64,000 nucleotides of DNA from CAWDLX01 sp963753485. Lineage in GTDB: Bacteria > Actinomycetota > Actinomycetes > Mycobacteriales > Micromonosporaceae. Position numbers and translations under genes: made by a program. Positions 44,825-54,274 of the stretch are shown piece by piece (the stretch's first letter is position 1; the number at the start of each line of letters is the position of its first letter). The stretch spans positions 62,001 through 126,000 of the forward strand of contig CAVWCL010000005.1 in NCBI GenBank assembly GCA_963753485.1. Reading direction: 5' to 3'. The notes under the pieces were generated by a model. It saw only the letters and a list, made by a program, of their open reading frames with translations. It was not told the DNA's origin and did no database searches.

Positions 44825-46588
44825 GTGACCGCACTCGACGTTGTGCTCATCATCGCTGTGGTCCTGCTCGGCTCCGCTCTCGTCGCCGGCTTCGTGCTCG
44901 GGATCCGGGCCGTCCGGCAGCTGGGCCCGGCCTCCCCGGCCCGTCCAGCCACCCCACGGGCGGACACCGACCCAACACTCGCGTCGGCCGGGGCGGTGAC
45001 TGCCCTCGATGAGGTGCGAGCGGCGGCGGCGGCGTCCCGCGACGACGCGGCGGCCGCCCGGGCAGATGCGGCGGCGGCCAAGGCCGAAGCCTCCGCCGCC
45101 CGGGCCGAAGCCCGTCGCATCCTCGACAACGCCCGCGTCGAGGCCGACGCCCTGCTCGACCGGGCGCACAAGCAGGCCGAGCACGACGCCGGGCAGGCCC
45201 GGGCCAGCGCACGCCGGGCCAGCGAGCACGAGCTCGCGACGCTCAGGTCGGCTGCCAAGGAACAGGCGGCCGATGCCGAGCGGCGCCAGCTGCGTCTCGA
45301 TGAGCGGGAACGACTGCTGGCCGAGGATGCCGAGCGGCTGGCTGAGCGGGACCGCCGGATCGCCGCCGCCGAGGCCGACCTGACCGAGCGGGATGCCGAG
45401 CTGGCCGGGCGCGAGGTGGAACTCGCCTCCGCGACCGGGGAACAGCATCGCGAACTCGAGCGCATCGCCGGCCTCACCGCCGAAGCGGCCAAGGCCGAGC
45501 TGGTGGACACGATCGAGGCGCAGGCCAAACGCGATGCGGTACTGCTGGTGCGGGCGATCGAGACCGACGCCCGGGCCACCGCGGAGCAGCAGGCCCGCCA
45601 CATCGTGGTCGAGGCGATCCAGCGGGTGGCGAGCGAACAGACCGCGGACAGTGTGGTCAGCGTGCTCCACCTCCCCTCAGATGAGATGAAGGGACGGATC
45701 ATCGGTCGGGAGGGCCGCAACATCCGGGCCTTCGAGTCGGTGACCGGGGTCAACCTGATCATCGATGACACTCCCGAGGCGGTCCTGCTCTCCTGCTTCG
45801 ACCCGGTACGCCGGGAGGTCGGCCGACTGACGCTGGAGAAGCTCGTGCTGGACGGGCGGATCCACCCGCACCGCATCGAGGAGGTCTACGAGACGGCCGG
45901 CCGTGAGGTGGAGCGGCTGTGCCAGCGGGCGGCCGAGGACGCCCTGATCGACGTGGGCATTACCGATATCCACCCGGAACTGGTGACCATGCTCGGCCGG
46001 TTGCGCTACCGCACGTCGTACGGGCAGAACGTGCTCAAGCACCTGATCGAAACGGCACATGTCGCCGGGGTGATGGCCGCCGAGCTGCGCCTCGACGTCG
46101 CCCTGGTCAAGCGGTGCGCGTTCCTGCACGACATCGGCAAGGCGCTCACCCATGAGATGGAGGGCAGCCACGCACTGATCGGAGCCGATGTCGCCCGCAA
46201 GTTCGGCGAGCACGACGACGTCGTGCACGCCATCGAGGCCCACCACAACGAGGTGCCGCCGCAGACCGTCGAGGCGGTGCTCACCCAGGCCAGCGACGCC
46301 TGCTCCGGCGGTCGCCCCGGCGCTCGCCGGGAGAGCCTGGAGGTCTACGTCAAGCGGCTTGAGCGGATCGAGGAGATAGCGATCGGCAAGACCGGCGTCG
46401 ACAAGGTCTTCGCGATGCAGGCCGGACGGGAGATCCGGGTAATGGTCCGCCCGGACGAGGTGGACGACATCGGCGCCGCCGTGCTCGCCCGCGACGTGGC
46501 CAAGCAGATCGAGGAGGAGTTGACCTATCCAGGGCAGATCCGGGTCACCGTGGTGCGGGAGTCGCGCGCCAGCGAAGTGGCTCGCTAG
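44825..46588 (+). CDS. rny: Ribonuclease Y
   Basis: 587 residues. An N-terminal membrane anchor (TALDVVLIIAVVLLGSALVAGFVLG), about 200 residues of Ala/Glu/Arg-rich coiled coil, a KH domain (SDEMKGRIIGREGRNIRAFE) and an HD domain with CAFLHDIGKALTHE and AIEAHHNE metal motifs. RNase Y is the membrane-bound endonuclease that starts mRNA decay. The GTG at 44825 with GGGAGG upstream gives the anchor directly at the N-terminus. The 3' end overlaps the convergent DUF2277 gene by 44 bases. The long leader suggests post-transcriptional control. Confidence 0.93.
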   Translation: MTALDVVLIIAVVLLGSALVAGFVLGIRAVRQLGPASPARPATPRADTDPTLASAGAVTALDEVRAAAAASRDDAAAARADAAAAKAEASAARAEARRILDNARVEADALLDRAHKQAEHDAGQARASARRASEHELATLRSAAKEQAADAERRQLRLDERERLLAEDAERLAERDRRIAAAEADLTERDAELAGREVELASATGEQHRELERIAGLTAEAAKAELVDTIEAQAKRDAVLLVRAIETDARATAEQQARHIVVEAIQRVASEQTADSVVSVLHLPSDEMKGRIIGREGRNIRAFESVTGVNLIIDDTPEAVLLSCFDPVRREVGRLTLEKLVLDGRIHPHRIEEVYETAGREVERLCQRAAEDALIDVGITDIHPELVTMLGRLRYRTSYGQNVLKHLIETAHVAGVMAAELRLDVALVKRCAFLHDIGKALTHEMEGSHALIGADVARKFGEHDDVVHAIEAHHNEVPPQTVEAVLTQASDACSGGRPGARRESLEVYVKRLERIEEIAIGKTGVDKVFAMQAGREIRVMVRPDEVDDIGAAVLARDVAKQIEEELTYPGQIRVTVVRESRASEVAR

Positions 46589-46808
46589 CGCCTGCGTGGC
46601 TGCCGGCCCGTACGACCAGGCCGTCGAGCAGGGTCTGGGTGGCCGCGCTGACTGCCCGTACCGCCTCCTCGAAGACCGCGGCGTTGTGCGCCGCGGGCGC
46701 CCGGAATCCGGAGATCTTGCGCACGTACTGCAGCGCCGCCGCGGCGACGTCGTCCTCGGTCACGTCGGCCGTAAAGGGTTCACGGAGGGTCTTGATGCTT
46801 CGGCACAT
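46545..46808 (-). CDS. DUF2277 protein
   Basis: 87 residues beginning MCRSIKTLREPF, the invariant DUF2277 start with a Cys at position 2, then a helical core (ALQYVRKISGFRAPAAHNAAVFEEAV). The function is unknown. It is convergent with rny and overlaps its end. CAGGAT lies 6 bases before the ATG, so it may be leaderless. Confidence 0.88.
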   Translation of the reverse strand: MCRSIKTLREPFTADVTEDDVAAAALQYVRKISGFRAPAAHNAAVFEEAVRAVSAATQTLLDGLVVRAGSHAGASEPLRWRATPAPR

Positions 46809-46850
46809 GCCTCCATCCTGCCCGCTCCGCTCGCCGGCGGGCAGCGCGGC

Positions 46851-46856
46851 TACCCT
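46851..46856 (+). promoter_or_regulatory. -10 box of miaB
   Basis: TACCCT, 29 bases before the GTG at 46886; this gene has a short leader with a GGGAGAGGGG ribosome site. Confidence 0.4.
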
Positions 46857-46885
46857 GGAGACCCGACGGGAGAGGGGCGCGCCGG

Positions 46886-48358
46886 GTGCCGAGAACCTTC
46901 ACGGTCGTGACCTACGGCTGCCAGATGAACCAGCACGACTCCGAGCGGATCTCTGGCCTGCTTGAGTCGGCCGGGTACCGGCGCGCCGAGGCCGCCGGCG
47001 ACGCCGACGTGGTCGTCTTCAACACCTGCGCGGTACGCGAGAACGCGGACAACCGGCTCTACGGCAACCTGGGCCACCTGCGCCCGGTCAAGCTCGCCCG
47101 CCCCGGCATGCAGATCGCGGTCGGGGGCTGCCTGGCCCAGAAGGACCGCGGCGAGATCGTGCGCAAGGCGCCCTGGGTCGACGTCGTCTTCGGTACGCAC
47201 AACATCGGCTCGCTGCCGGTGCTGCTCGAGCGGGCCCGCCACAACGCCGCCGCCGAAGTGGAGATCCTCGAGTCGCTCGACGTCTTTCCGTCGACCCTGC
47301 CGGCGCGCCGCGAGTCGGCCTACGCCGGGTGGGTCTCGATCTCGGTGGGCTGCAACAACACCTGCACCTTCTGCATCGTGCCGGCGCTGCGCGGTCGGGA
47401 GAAGGACCGCCGGCCCGGCGACATCCTCGCCGAGGTTCACGCGTTGGTCGCCGACGGCGTGCTCGAGGTCACCCTGCTCGGCCAGAACGTCAACTCCTAC
47501 GGCGTCGAGTTCGGCGACCGGCAGGCGTTCGGCAAGCTCCTGCGCGCCTGCGGCGAGCTGGCCGGCGAGGGGCTGGAGCGGGTGCGGTTCACCAGCCCGC
47601 ATCCCAAGGACTTCACCGGCGACGTCATCGAGGCGATGGCGCAGACGCCGAATGTCTGCCACAGTCTGCACATGCCGCTGCAGTCCGGCTCAGACCGGGT
47701 GCTGCGGCTGATGAAGCGCTCCTACCGGGCCGAGCGGTACCTGCGCATTCTCGATGAGGTGCGGGCGGCCATGCCGGACGCGGCGATCACGTCGGACATC
47801 ATCGTGGGCTTTCCCGGCGAGACCGACGCGGACTTCGAGTCCACTCTGGAGGTCGTCCGCACGGCCCGGTTCTCCTCGGCGTTCACGTTCCAGTACTCGA
47901 AGCGGCCCGGTACGCCAGCCGCCACTATGGACGCTCAGGTGCCCAAAGAAGTGGTACGGGAACGCTATGACCGACTGGTCGCATGCCTGGAGGAGATCAG
48001 TTGGGCGGAGAACCGCCGACTCCTCGGCTCCACTGTGGAGGTACTGGTAGCCCTCGGCGAAGGCCGTAAGGACGCGGCCACCGGCCGGTTCACCGGACGG
48101 GCGCGCGACGGCCGCCTCGTTCACATCGCCCCGCCCACCACACCAGCCCCGTCCACATCGGATGGAGGGCAGATCAGGCCGGGCGATGTCGTCCACGCTG
48201 TGATCACCTATGCGGCGCCGCACCACCTCAACGCCGATGGGCCACTCGTCGGACACCGGCGTACCCGGGCCGGCGATGCCTGGGCCGCCAGCCAGTCGCG
48301 CGGCTCAGCGGTCCCGCTCGGCCTTCCCTCCCGCCGGCGTCCTGTCCCGTCGATCTAG
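46886..48358 (+). CDS. miaB: tRNA-2-methylthio-N6-(dimethylallyl)adenosine synthase
   Basis: 490-residue radical-SAM methylthiotransferase acting on A37 of tRNA after MiaA. N-terminal cysteines in TYGCQMNQHDSERI, NTCAVRENAD and GGCLAQKDR; radical-SAM triad in SVGCNNTCTFCIVPALRGREKDR; C-terminal TRAM domain. The last three residues and the stop codon are encoded by the palindromic repeat at 48346, so the natural end may have been longer or different. DUF349 and miaA genes follow, the normal order in actinobacteria. Confidence 0.95.
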   Translation: MPRTFTVVTYGCQMNQHDSERISGLLESAGYRRAEAAGDADVVVFNTCAVRENADNRLYGNLGHLRPVKLARPGMQIAVGGCLAQKDRGEIVRKAPWVDVVFGTHNIGSLPVLLERARHNAAAEVEILESLDVFPSTLPARRESAYAGWVSISVGCNNTCTFCIVPALRGREKDRRPGDILAEVHALVADGVLEVTLLGQNVNSYGVEFGDRQAFGKLLRACGELAGEGLERVRFTSPHPKDFTGDVIEAMAQTPNVCHSLHMPLQSGSDRVLRLMKRSYRAERYLRILDEVRAAMPDAAITSDIIVGFPGETDADFESTLEVVRTARFSSAFTFQYSKRPGTPAATMDAQVPKEVVRERYDRLVACLEEISWAENRRLLGSTVEVLVALGEGRKDAATGRFTGRARDGRLVHIAPPTTPAPSTSDGGQIRPGDVVHAVITYAAPHHLNADGPLVGHRRTRAGDAWAASQSRGSAVPLGLPSRRRPVPSI

Positions 48359-48413
48359 GGCATAGGCACATGGTTTGATCTCTAAACCTGTGCCTATGCC
48401 CTAGATCGACGGG
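48346..48413. repeat. Palindromic repeat family 1, copy 4 (perfect)
   Basis: 68 bases. Outer arms of 25 bp are exactly complementary (begin CCCGTCGATCTAGGGC, end GGCACA). An inner stem GGTTT/AAACC is set off by one bulged T, with loop GATCTCT. The inner stem differs from copies 1 and 5 on both sides (CGAT/ATCG there), a compensatory change. TAG at 48356-48358 is the stop codon of miaB. Located between convergent genes. Confidence 0.92.
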
Positions 48414-48427
48414 AAAGGGGGCGGGAA

Positions 48428-49636
48428 TCAGCCGGCTTGCTCGGCGAGTTCGAGGAAACGCCGCTTGGCCGCCAGCGCCCGCTGAGCCTCCTGGATCCGC
48501 TTCGCGTCTCCGGCGGCTTCGGCCCGGGCAACCCGCTGCTCAGCCTCCGCGACCTGCTCGCGCATCTGGGAGAGCAACGGGTTCGAGTCCGGCGTGGTCC
48601 GCCGCCAGGCGGTCTCCATCGCGGAGCGCACCTTGTCGTCCACGGCTCGCAGTCGCCGGTCCAGACTGCCGGCCGTCTCCCGCGGCACCCGGCCAGAGTC
48701 GTGCCATTGACCCTGGATCTCGCGTAGGCGCGCCTGAGCCGCCCGGGGGTCGGCGTCCACGTCGAGCGACTCCGCCTCGGCCAGCAAGGCGTGGCGACGG
48801 TCGAGCCCGGCCCGCTGCTCGGCGTCGCGGGTCGAGAAGGCCTCACTGCGGCGGGCGAAGAACGCATCCTGCGCGGCCCGGAAGCGGTCCCACAGTTTCT
48901 GCTCGACCTCCTTGGCGGCGCGTGGCGCCGCCTTCCATTCGCCCATCAGCTCCTTGAGCCGGTTGGCGGTGGCCGCCCAGTCGGCGGAACCAGTCAGCGT
49001 CTCGGCCTCGGCGACGAGCTCCTCCTTGCGCCCCGACGCCTGCTTTCGCTGGGCATCGAGGCTGGCGAAGTGGGTGCCGCGGCGGCGGGTGAATGAGTCC
49101 CGGGCGGTGGAGTAGCGCCTCCACAGCTCGCCGTCGGCCTTCTTCTCGATCCCCTTGATCGTCTTCCACTCGTCGAGGATCTCGCGTAGCCGGTCGCCCG
49201 CGGATTTCCACTGGGTGGACTCGGCCGCGATCCGTTCGGCCTCCTCGGCCAGCTCGGTCTTGCGCGCCAGCGCCTGGGTCCGGGCGACCTCACGGGCGGC
49301 GCGCGCCTCGCCGGATTTCTCCTCGGCTACCGCGGTCAGCTTCTCCAGCCGGGACGCGAGTCCGTCCAGGTCGCCGACGACGTGTGCGTCGCCAAGTGAG
49401 CCGCGCAACCGGCGCAGGCTGGTGAGCGTGTGGGCGGGGTCGGCTGCGCCGGTGCCCAGGCGGGTCTCGATGAGGTCCACCTCGGTGACGAGATCGGCGA
49501 AGCGACGGGCGAAGTGGGCCAGCCCCTCCTCTGGAGTGCCCGCCTGCCAGGAGCCGACCACCCGCTCCCCGGCAGATGTCTTGACGTAAACCGTGCCGTC
49601 GTCGTCGACTCGACCGAAGGACGTCCAGTCGCTCAT
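48428..49636 (-). CDS. DUF349 coiled-coil protein
   Basis: 402 residues with four to five DUF349 repeats, each of the form [DE]EW-x-KxI...LWxRF/YxxARDxFxxRR (EWKTIKGIEKKADGELWRRYSTARDSFTRRR, EWKAAPRAAKEVEQKLWDRFRAAQDAFFARR, QGQWHDSGRVPRETAGSLDRRLRAVDDK), then a C-terminal helix. Highly charged, cytoplasmic. Function unknown. Its place between miaB and miaA is conserved in actinobacteria. The ATG at 49636 has GAGGTGGG upstream. Confidence 0.88.
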   Translation of the reverse strand: MSDWTSFGRVDDDGTVYVKTSAGERVVGSWQAGTPEEGLAHFARRFADLVTEVDLIETRLGTGAADPAHTLTSLRRLRGSLGDAHVVGDLDGLASRLEKLTAVAEEKSGEARAAREVARTQALARKTELAEEAERIAAESTQWKSAGDRLREILDEWKTIKGIEKKADGELWRRYSTARDSFTRRRGTHFASLDAQRKQASGRKEELVAEAETLTGSADWAATANRLKELMGEWKAAPRAAKEVEQKLWDRFRAAQDAFFARRSEAFSTRDAEQRAGLDRRHALLAEAESLDVDADPRAAQARLREIQGQWHDSGRVPRETAGSLDRRLRAVDDKVRSAMETAWRRTTPDSNPLLSQMREQVAEAEQRVARAEAAGDAKRIQEAQRALAAKRRFLELAEQAG

Positions 49637-49899
49637 CTTGCCCACCTCGTTCGTCCCGGCGAACCGGCCGCCACCGCCGATCGCCGCCATGTGCGCAGTT
49701 GTATGAACACTATGGGTCACCGCGGCACGCTACGCGAGACCACGTCACGTGCTTTCTCGCCGCCCCCAGGCCGTGTTGTCGTTGCATTCTCACAGGTCAC
49801 TTGGGGTTCTCGTCGAGCGGCCGAAGGGCCAGGATCGGCCAGTGCGGCCGAACCGTGACCTTCGGCCATCGCGGGAGCGCTCCCACCGGGCGTCTCGAC

Positions 49900-49905
49900 T
49901 AGGTT
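49900..49905 (+). promoter_or_regulatory. -10 box of miaA, predicted leaderless
   Basis: TAGGTT, 7 bases before the GTG at 49913. Confidence 0.5.
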
Positions 49906-49912
49906 TGACCTC

Positions 49913-50833
49913 GTGTCCGCGGTGATCGCTGTTGTCGGGCCGACCGCCGCTGGGAAGAGCGCGCTCAGCCTGGCGCTCGCGCACGCGCTCGACGGTGAGG
50001 TGGTCAACGCCGACTCCATGCAGCTCTACCGGGGCATGGACATCGGCACCGCCAAGCTACGCCCCGACCAGCGCGAAGGGGTTGCGCACCACGTCCTCGA
50101 CCTCTGGGACGTTACCGAGCCGGCGAGCGTCGTCGCCTACCAGCGGGCGGCCCACGCGGCCATCGACGCCCTGCGCGCCCGCGGGCGTACCGCGCTGCTC
50201 GTCGGCGGCTCCGGCCTTTACGTCCGCGCGGCGCTGGAGAACTTCGAGTTCCCCGGTACGGATACTGCGGTGCGCACCCGGCTGGAGGCCGAGTTGGCCG
50301 CCGACGGGCCGGCCCGGCTGCACGCCCGGCTCGCCGCCCGGGATCCGGTCGCGGCGGCGAAGATCCTGCCGGGCAACGGGCGGCGGATCGTGCGCGCGCT
50401 GGAGGTGAACGAGCTGACCGGCGCGCCGTTCCGGGCCGATCTGCCCGACCCGCGGCCCTGCTACCCGACCGTCCACATCGGAGTAGATCTGGAGACCGCC
50501 GTCCTCGATGACCGGATCGAGCAGCGGGTCGACCGGATGTGGGCCGCCGGCCTGGTCGGCGAGGTGCGGACGCTGCTCGGGCGGGGCCTGCAGGACGGGC
50601 GCACCGCCTCGCGCGCGCTCGGGTACCAGCAGGTCCTGGCCCACCTCGCCGGCGAGTGCGACGAGGCCCAGGCGCGGGCCGCCACGGTTCGGGCGACCCG
50701 CCGGTTCGTGCGCCGCCAGCGCTCCTGGTTCACCCGAGATCCGCGCGTGGTCTGGCTGGACGGCGCCGACTCCGGGTTGGTGGCCCGGGCCCTCGCGCTG
50801 GCGGGGGATGATGGAGCCGATGGCCACGCGTGA
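49913..50833 (+). CDS. miaA: tRNA dimethylallyltransferase
   Basis: 306 residues; prenylates A37 of tRNAs reading U-starting codons. P-loop VGPTAAGKSALSLALA, DMAPP/tRNA motif VNADSMQLYRGMDIGTAKL, VGGSGLYVRAALENFEFPGTD and ASRALGYQQVLAHLAGE. C-terminal RRFVRRQRSWFTRDPRVVWLD. It overlaps dapF by 14 bases, coupling tRNA modification to diaminopimelate epimerase as in many actinobacteria. Confidence 0.95.
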   Translation: MSAVIAVVGPTAAGKSALSLALAHALDGEVVNADSMQLYRGMDIGTAKLRPDQREGVAHHVLDLWDVTEPASVVAYQRAAHAAIDALRARGRTALLVGGSGLYVRAALENFEFPGTDTAVRTRLEAELAADGPARLHARLAARDPVAAAKILPGNGRRIVRALEVNELTGAPFRADLPDPRPCYPTVHIGVDLETAVLDDRIEQRVDRMWAAGLVGEVRTLLGRGLQDGRTASRALGYQQVLAHLAGECDEAQARAATVRATRRFVRRQRSWFTRDPRVVWLDGADSGLVARALALAGDDGADGHA

Positions 50834-51599
50834 GCTGCCCTTCGCCAAGGGCCACGGCACCGGCAACGACTTCGTGATCGTGCCGGACCCCGATGGCGCC
50901 CTCGACCTGGCCGCGGCCGAGGTGGTCGCGCTCTGCGACCGGCGGCGGGGCATCGGTGGCGACGGGGTTCTGCGCGTGGTGCGAGACGGGGACGAGTGGC
51001 TCATGGACTACCGCAACGCGGACGGTTCGCTCGCCGAGATGTGCGGCAACGGGGCACGGGTCTTCGCCCGGTATCTGGTCGAGTCCGGGATGGCCACCGG
51101 CCCAGTCGTCGCGGTGCTCACCCGAGCCGGCCGGGTCACCGCCGAGGTCGGCCCGCAGGCCGTGGCGATCGAGATGCCCGTGCCGGTCCTGGCCGGGATG
51201 AGCGCGGTACGGCTCGGCGGCGTTGAGCTCAAGGGCACGGTCGCCAGCTGTGGCAACCCCAACCTGGTCTGCTTTGTCGACGACCCCGACAGACTGGATC
51301 TGACCGGCCGGCTGCACCTGGACGAGGCCACGTTCCCGGCCGGGGCCAATGTGGAGTTCGTGCGCTGGCTCGGCGAGCGCCACGTCGGCCTGAGGGTGGT
51401 GGAGCGAGGCGTCGGGGAGACACTCTCCTGTGGCTCGGGCGCCTGCGCGGCGGCCGCGGTGGCACTGCGCGATAGCGGCCTCACCGGTGAGCTGACCGTA
51501 GATGTCCCAGGTGGACAGTTGCTGGTGACGCTGGCCCCGGATCGTTGCGTGCTGACCGGTCCCGCCGTGATCGTGGCCCGCGGCACCGTATGCCTCTGA
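50820..51599 (+). CDS. dapF: Diaminopimelate epimerase
   Basis: 259 residues; converts LL- to meso-diaminopimelate for peptidoglycan and lysine. The two active-site cysteines are in EMCGNGARVFARYL and ETLSCGSGACAAA. FAKGHGTGNDFVIV is the N-terminal block. ATGs at 50808, 50811 and 50820 are in frame; 50820 is used because the family motif follows immediately. A strong terminator follows at 51630. Confidence 0.95.
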   Translation: MATRELPFAKGHGTGNDFVIVPDPDGALDLAAAEVVALCDRRRGIGGDGVLRVVRDGDEWLMDYRNADGSLAEMCGNGARVFARYLVESGMATGPVVAVLTRAGRVTAEVGPQAVAIEMPVPVLAGMSAVRLGGVELKGTVASCGNPNLVCFVDDPDRLDLTGRLHLDEATFPAGANVEFVRWLGERHVGLRVVERGVGETLSCGSGACAAAAVALRDSGLTGELTVDVPGGQLLVTLAPDRCVLTGPAVIVARGTVCL

Positions 51600-51629
51600 G
51601 CCGCCCGGGGTGTCCGCTCGGGCTGGAGT

Positions 51630-51683
51630 GTTAGCAAGGGCACCCTGCAAACGGATTCGGTGGTAAAGGGTGCCCTTGCTAAC
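51630..51683. terminator. Long perfect inverted repeat after dapF
   Basis: 17-bp exact arms GTTAGCAAGGGCACCCT and complement, 20-base loop. Lies between dapF and a convergent gene; bidirectional terminator. Confidence 0.85.
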
Positions 51684-51699
51684 GCGGGGCGGGCGCGGG

Positions 51700-52794
51700 T
51701 CAGCGGCGGGCGCGGCGCAGGCCGAGGAGGCCGGCCGCGGCCAGGGTGAGACCGCCCACGGCCGCCCCCGCGATCGCCCACGGCGGCAGTGCCGGCGGGA
51801 CCGCGGGCGCCGGGGGTGGCCCGGCGGCGGCCGCGGTGGTGGCCACGGTTGTCGCCGTAGCGACGGGATAGCGGCGCAGCGTGGTGGGACCCGGTTCGTC
51901 GCTCAGGGTCAGGAACGTGGTCCCGTCGGGGCTGTACGCAATCGCCTCGCCCTGCGGCTCGTTGGGCAGCGGCGTGACCCGCGGCGCGGTATTCGTGATC
52001 GCCGCAACCGGGTCACCGTCGGGCACGTCCCATTCGTACGCGGCGGCGTAGGTGCGCAGCGCGACCCGGCGGCGGTCCGGCGTGGTGGCGGCGCCGGTGA
52101 CCAGTACCTCACCGATCTTGGCCAACGGGTTGGCGACCCCGGTCACGGTCGGGCTGAACTCGCCGACCCGGCGCATCGCCACACCGCTGGTGGTGTGGGG
52201 CTGGAGCGCGCCGGTGGGCTCGTAGATTCCGGACCGGCCGGAGATCTCCTTGGTGACGATGACCGGGGTACCGGCGGGCGTGAAGAAGAGCGCCTCGGCG
52301 TCGTGGGGACCGTCCGGGTAACGCAGCCGGTAGATCACCGGTGCGCTGCCGTCGACCGGGAGATGCCATAGCGCGACTGTCGCCCGATGCTCCGTTGCGG
52401 TGGGGTTGTCGCCGGTGTCGGCGACCCAGAGGGTGCCGTCCGGTGCCTCGGCGAGGTCCTCGGGATCGCGCGCAGCCGTAGGGTAGTGGACGCTTTTCGT
52501 CAGCGCGCATCGGGCGTCGAGGTAGAAGATGCGGATCTGGCGCGGGTCGTCGCGACTGTCGTTGATGGACACGTAGCCGGTCGCGGTGACCACCAAGCCG
52601 GAGAGCTCGGTGGCGAGTGGGCTGCGGACCGTACACACGGCGGTGCCGCCAGGCTGTGCGGTCGGCGTTTGCCGGGCCAGTGGTGCGCTCGGCGCCTGGC
52701 CGGCCGGCGGCGCCGCGACCAGCCCGCCGGCCGGGACGGGCGGGAGAGCCAGCGCCGCGGCGGCGAGGGCGGCGAAGGCGGCCGCAGGTCGCAT
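51700..52794 (-). CDS. Membrane-anchored extracytoplasmic propeller-like protein, paralogue A
   Basis: 364 residues. Signal peptide (MRPAAAFAALAAAALALPP), a Pro-rich stretch, then an extracytoplasmic domain of about 270 residues with repeated strand-turn units (ARDPEDLAEAPDGTLWVADTGDN, DAEALFFTPAGTPVIVTKE, VTPLPNEPQGEAIAYSPDGTTFLTLS) that look like propeller blades. One membrane helix near residues 337-358 is followed by a short basic end, RRARR. Two Cys (AVCTV and ARCALT) probably form a disulfide. It is clearly homologous along its length to the gene at 55942. No enzyme motif is visible; the function is unknown. Confidence 0.75.
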   Translation of the reverse strand: MRPAAAFAALAAAALALPPVPAGGLVAAPPAGQAPSAPLARQTPTAQPGGTAVCTVRSPLATELSGLVVTATGYVSINDSRDDPRQIRIFYLDARCALTKSVHYPTAARDPEDLAEAPDGTLWVADTGDNPTATEHRATVALWHLPVDGSAPVIYRLRYPDGPHDAEALFFTPAGTPVIVTKEISGRSGIYEPTGALQPHTTSGVAMRRVGEFSPTVTGVANPLAKIGEVLVTGAATTPDRRRVALRTYAAAYEWDVPDGDPVAAITNTAPRVTPLPNEPQGEAIAYSPDGTTFLTLSDEPGPTTLRRYPVATATTVATTAAAAGPPPAPAVPPALPPWAIAGAAVGGLTLAAAGLLGLRRARR

Positions 52795-52843
52795 GGGCAC
52801 GAGTGTGGCAGCTCCCAGCCACGGCCGGCGGGTGGACCGGGTC

Positions 52844-54274
52844 CTACCGGACCGTTTCCGCCGGTTCGGCGCTGGTCCGCTCGCCGCCGGCCTTGGCCAC
52901 CGCGCGCACAGCGTCGGCCACGGCGGGGGCGACCCGCGGGTCGAAGACACTGGGCACGATCACCGATGAATTGATCTTGTCCACCCCGACGGCGTCGGCG
53001 ATCGCGCGGGCGGCTGCGAGCGCCATCTCCTCGGTGAACGCGCGCGCCCCGGCGTCGAGCATGCCGCGGAACACCCCGGGGAACGCGAGCACGTTGTTGA
53101 TCTGGTTGGGCTGGTCGGAGCGTCCAGTCGCGACGATCGCGGCATGGCGGCGGGCCTCGCGCGGGTCGACCTCCGGATCCGGATTCGCCAGGGCGAACAC
53201 GATCGCGTCCGGAGCCATGGCGGCGATGTCGTCGCCGGTGAGCAGGTTCGGGGCGGAGACACCGATGAAGACGTCGGCGCCGCGCAGTGCACCGGGAAGA
53301 TCTCCCGTATAGCCGCGCCGGTTGGTGTTGCGGGCCAGCCACTCCCAGGATGGCGAGAGGTCCGCCAGTCCCGGGTGCAGCGCGCCGGGCCGGTCGTACG
53401 CGATGACGTCGCCGACGCTCCGGCGCAGCAGCAGCTTGATGATGGCGGTGCCGGCGGCGCCGGCTCCGGCGACCACGACCGTCACCTCGGACAGCGACTT
53501 GCCGACCACCCGCAACGCGTTGGTCAGTGCCGCGAGCACCACGATCGCGGTGCCGTGCTGGTCGTCGTGGAAGACCGGGATGTCCAGCAGGCCGCGTAGA
53601 CGCTCCTCGATCTCGAAGCAGCGCGGCGCCGCGATGTCCTCCAGGTTGATCCCGCCGTACGCCGGCGCGATGGCCCGCACGATCGCCACGATCTCGTCGG
53701 TGTCGCGGGTGTCGAGCACCACCGGCCAGGCGTCGACGCCGCCGAACCGCTTGAACAGCGCCGCCTTTCCCTCCATCACCGGCAGGGCGGCGGCCGGGCC
53801 CAGGTCGCCGAGGCCGAGCACGGCGGTGCCGTCGGTTACCACCGCGATCGTGTTGCGTTTGATCGTGAGATGGCGCGCGTCGTCAGGGTTCTCCGCGATG
53901 GCGAGGCAGACCCGCGCGACGCCCGGGGTGTAGGCGCGCGACAGCTCATCCCGGTTGCGGAGCGCGATCTTCGGGGTGACCTCGATCTTGCCGCCAAGGT
54001 GGAGCAGGAAGGTGCGGTCGCTGACATTGCGGACGATGACGCCGTCGAGGTCGGTCAGCGCCCGGGTCACCTGCTCCGCGTGGGTGGCGTCGGCGGTGTC
54101 GCAGGTGAGGTCGGCGACGATCGCGACGGGGTCCGAGTCGACCACGTCGAGTGCGGTGACGATGCCACCAGCCTCACCGACGGCCGTGGTCAACCGGCCG
54201 ATCGCGTACGGGTCGGCCACCACGCTCACCCGTACCGTGATCGAGAAGCCGGCGCTGGGCAAACGGGTGCTCAT
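52844..54274 (-). CDS. NAD(P)-dependent malic enzyme with N-terminal ACT domain
   Basis: 476 residues. An ACT-like regulatory domain (ITVRVSVVADPYAIGRLTTAVGEAGGIVTALDVVD) covers residues 10-85. The malic enzyme domain has SRAYTPGVARVCLAI, PVMEGKAALFKRFGGVDAWP, IPVFHDDQHGTAIVVLAAL and the NAD loop VVAGAGAAGTAI. It oxidatively decarboxylates malate to pyruvate. The ribosome site GAAAGGC precedes the ATG. Divergent from hflX. Confidence 0.93.
   Translation of the reverse strand: MSTRLPSAGFSITVRVSVVADPYAIGRLTTAVGEAGGIVTALDVVDSDPVAIVADLTCDTADATHAEQVTRALTDLDGVIVRNVSDRTFLLHLGGKIEVTPKIALRNRDELSRAYTPGVARVCLAIAENPDDARHLTIKRNTIAVVTDGTAVLGLGDLGPAAALPVMEGKAALFKRFGGVDAWPVVLDTRDTDEIVAIVRAIAPAYGGINLEDIAAPRCFEIEERLRGLLDIPVFHDDQHGTAIVVLAALTNALRVVGKSLSEVTVVVAGAGAAGTAIIKLLLRRSVGDVIAYDRPGALHPGLADLSPSWEWLARNTNRRGYTGDLPGALRGADVFIGVSAPNLLTGDDIAAMAPDAIVFALANPDPEVDPREARRHAAIVATGRSDQPNQINNVLAFPGVFRGMLDAGARAFTEEMALAAARAIADAVGVDKINSSVIVPSVFDPRVAPAVADAVRAVAKAGGERTSAEPAETVR

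Noticed and set aside
48579..48590. GGTTCGAGTCC, a tRNA T-loop-like sequence
   Set aside because: It lies inside the DUF349 coding sequence and no acceptor, D or anticodon stem can be built around it. No tRNA genes were seen in the window.
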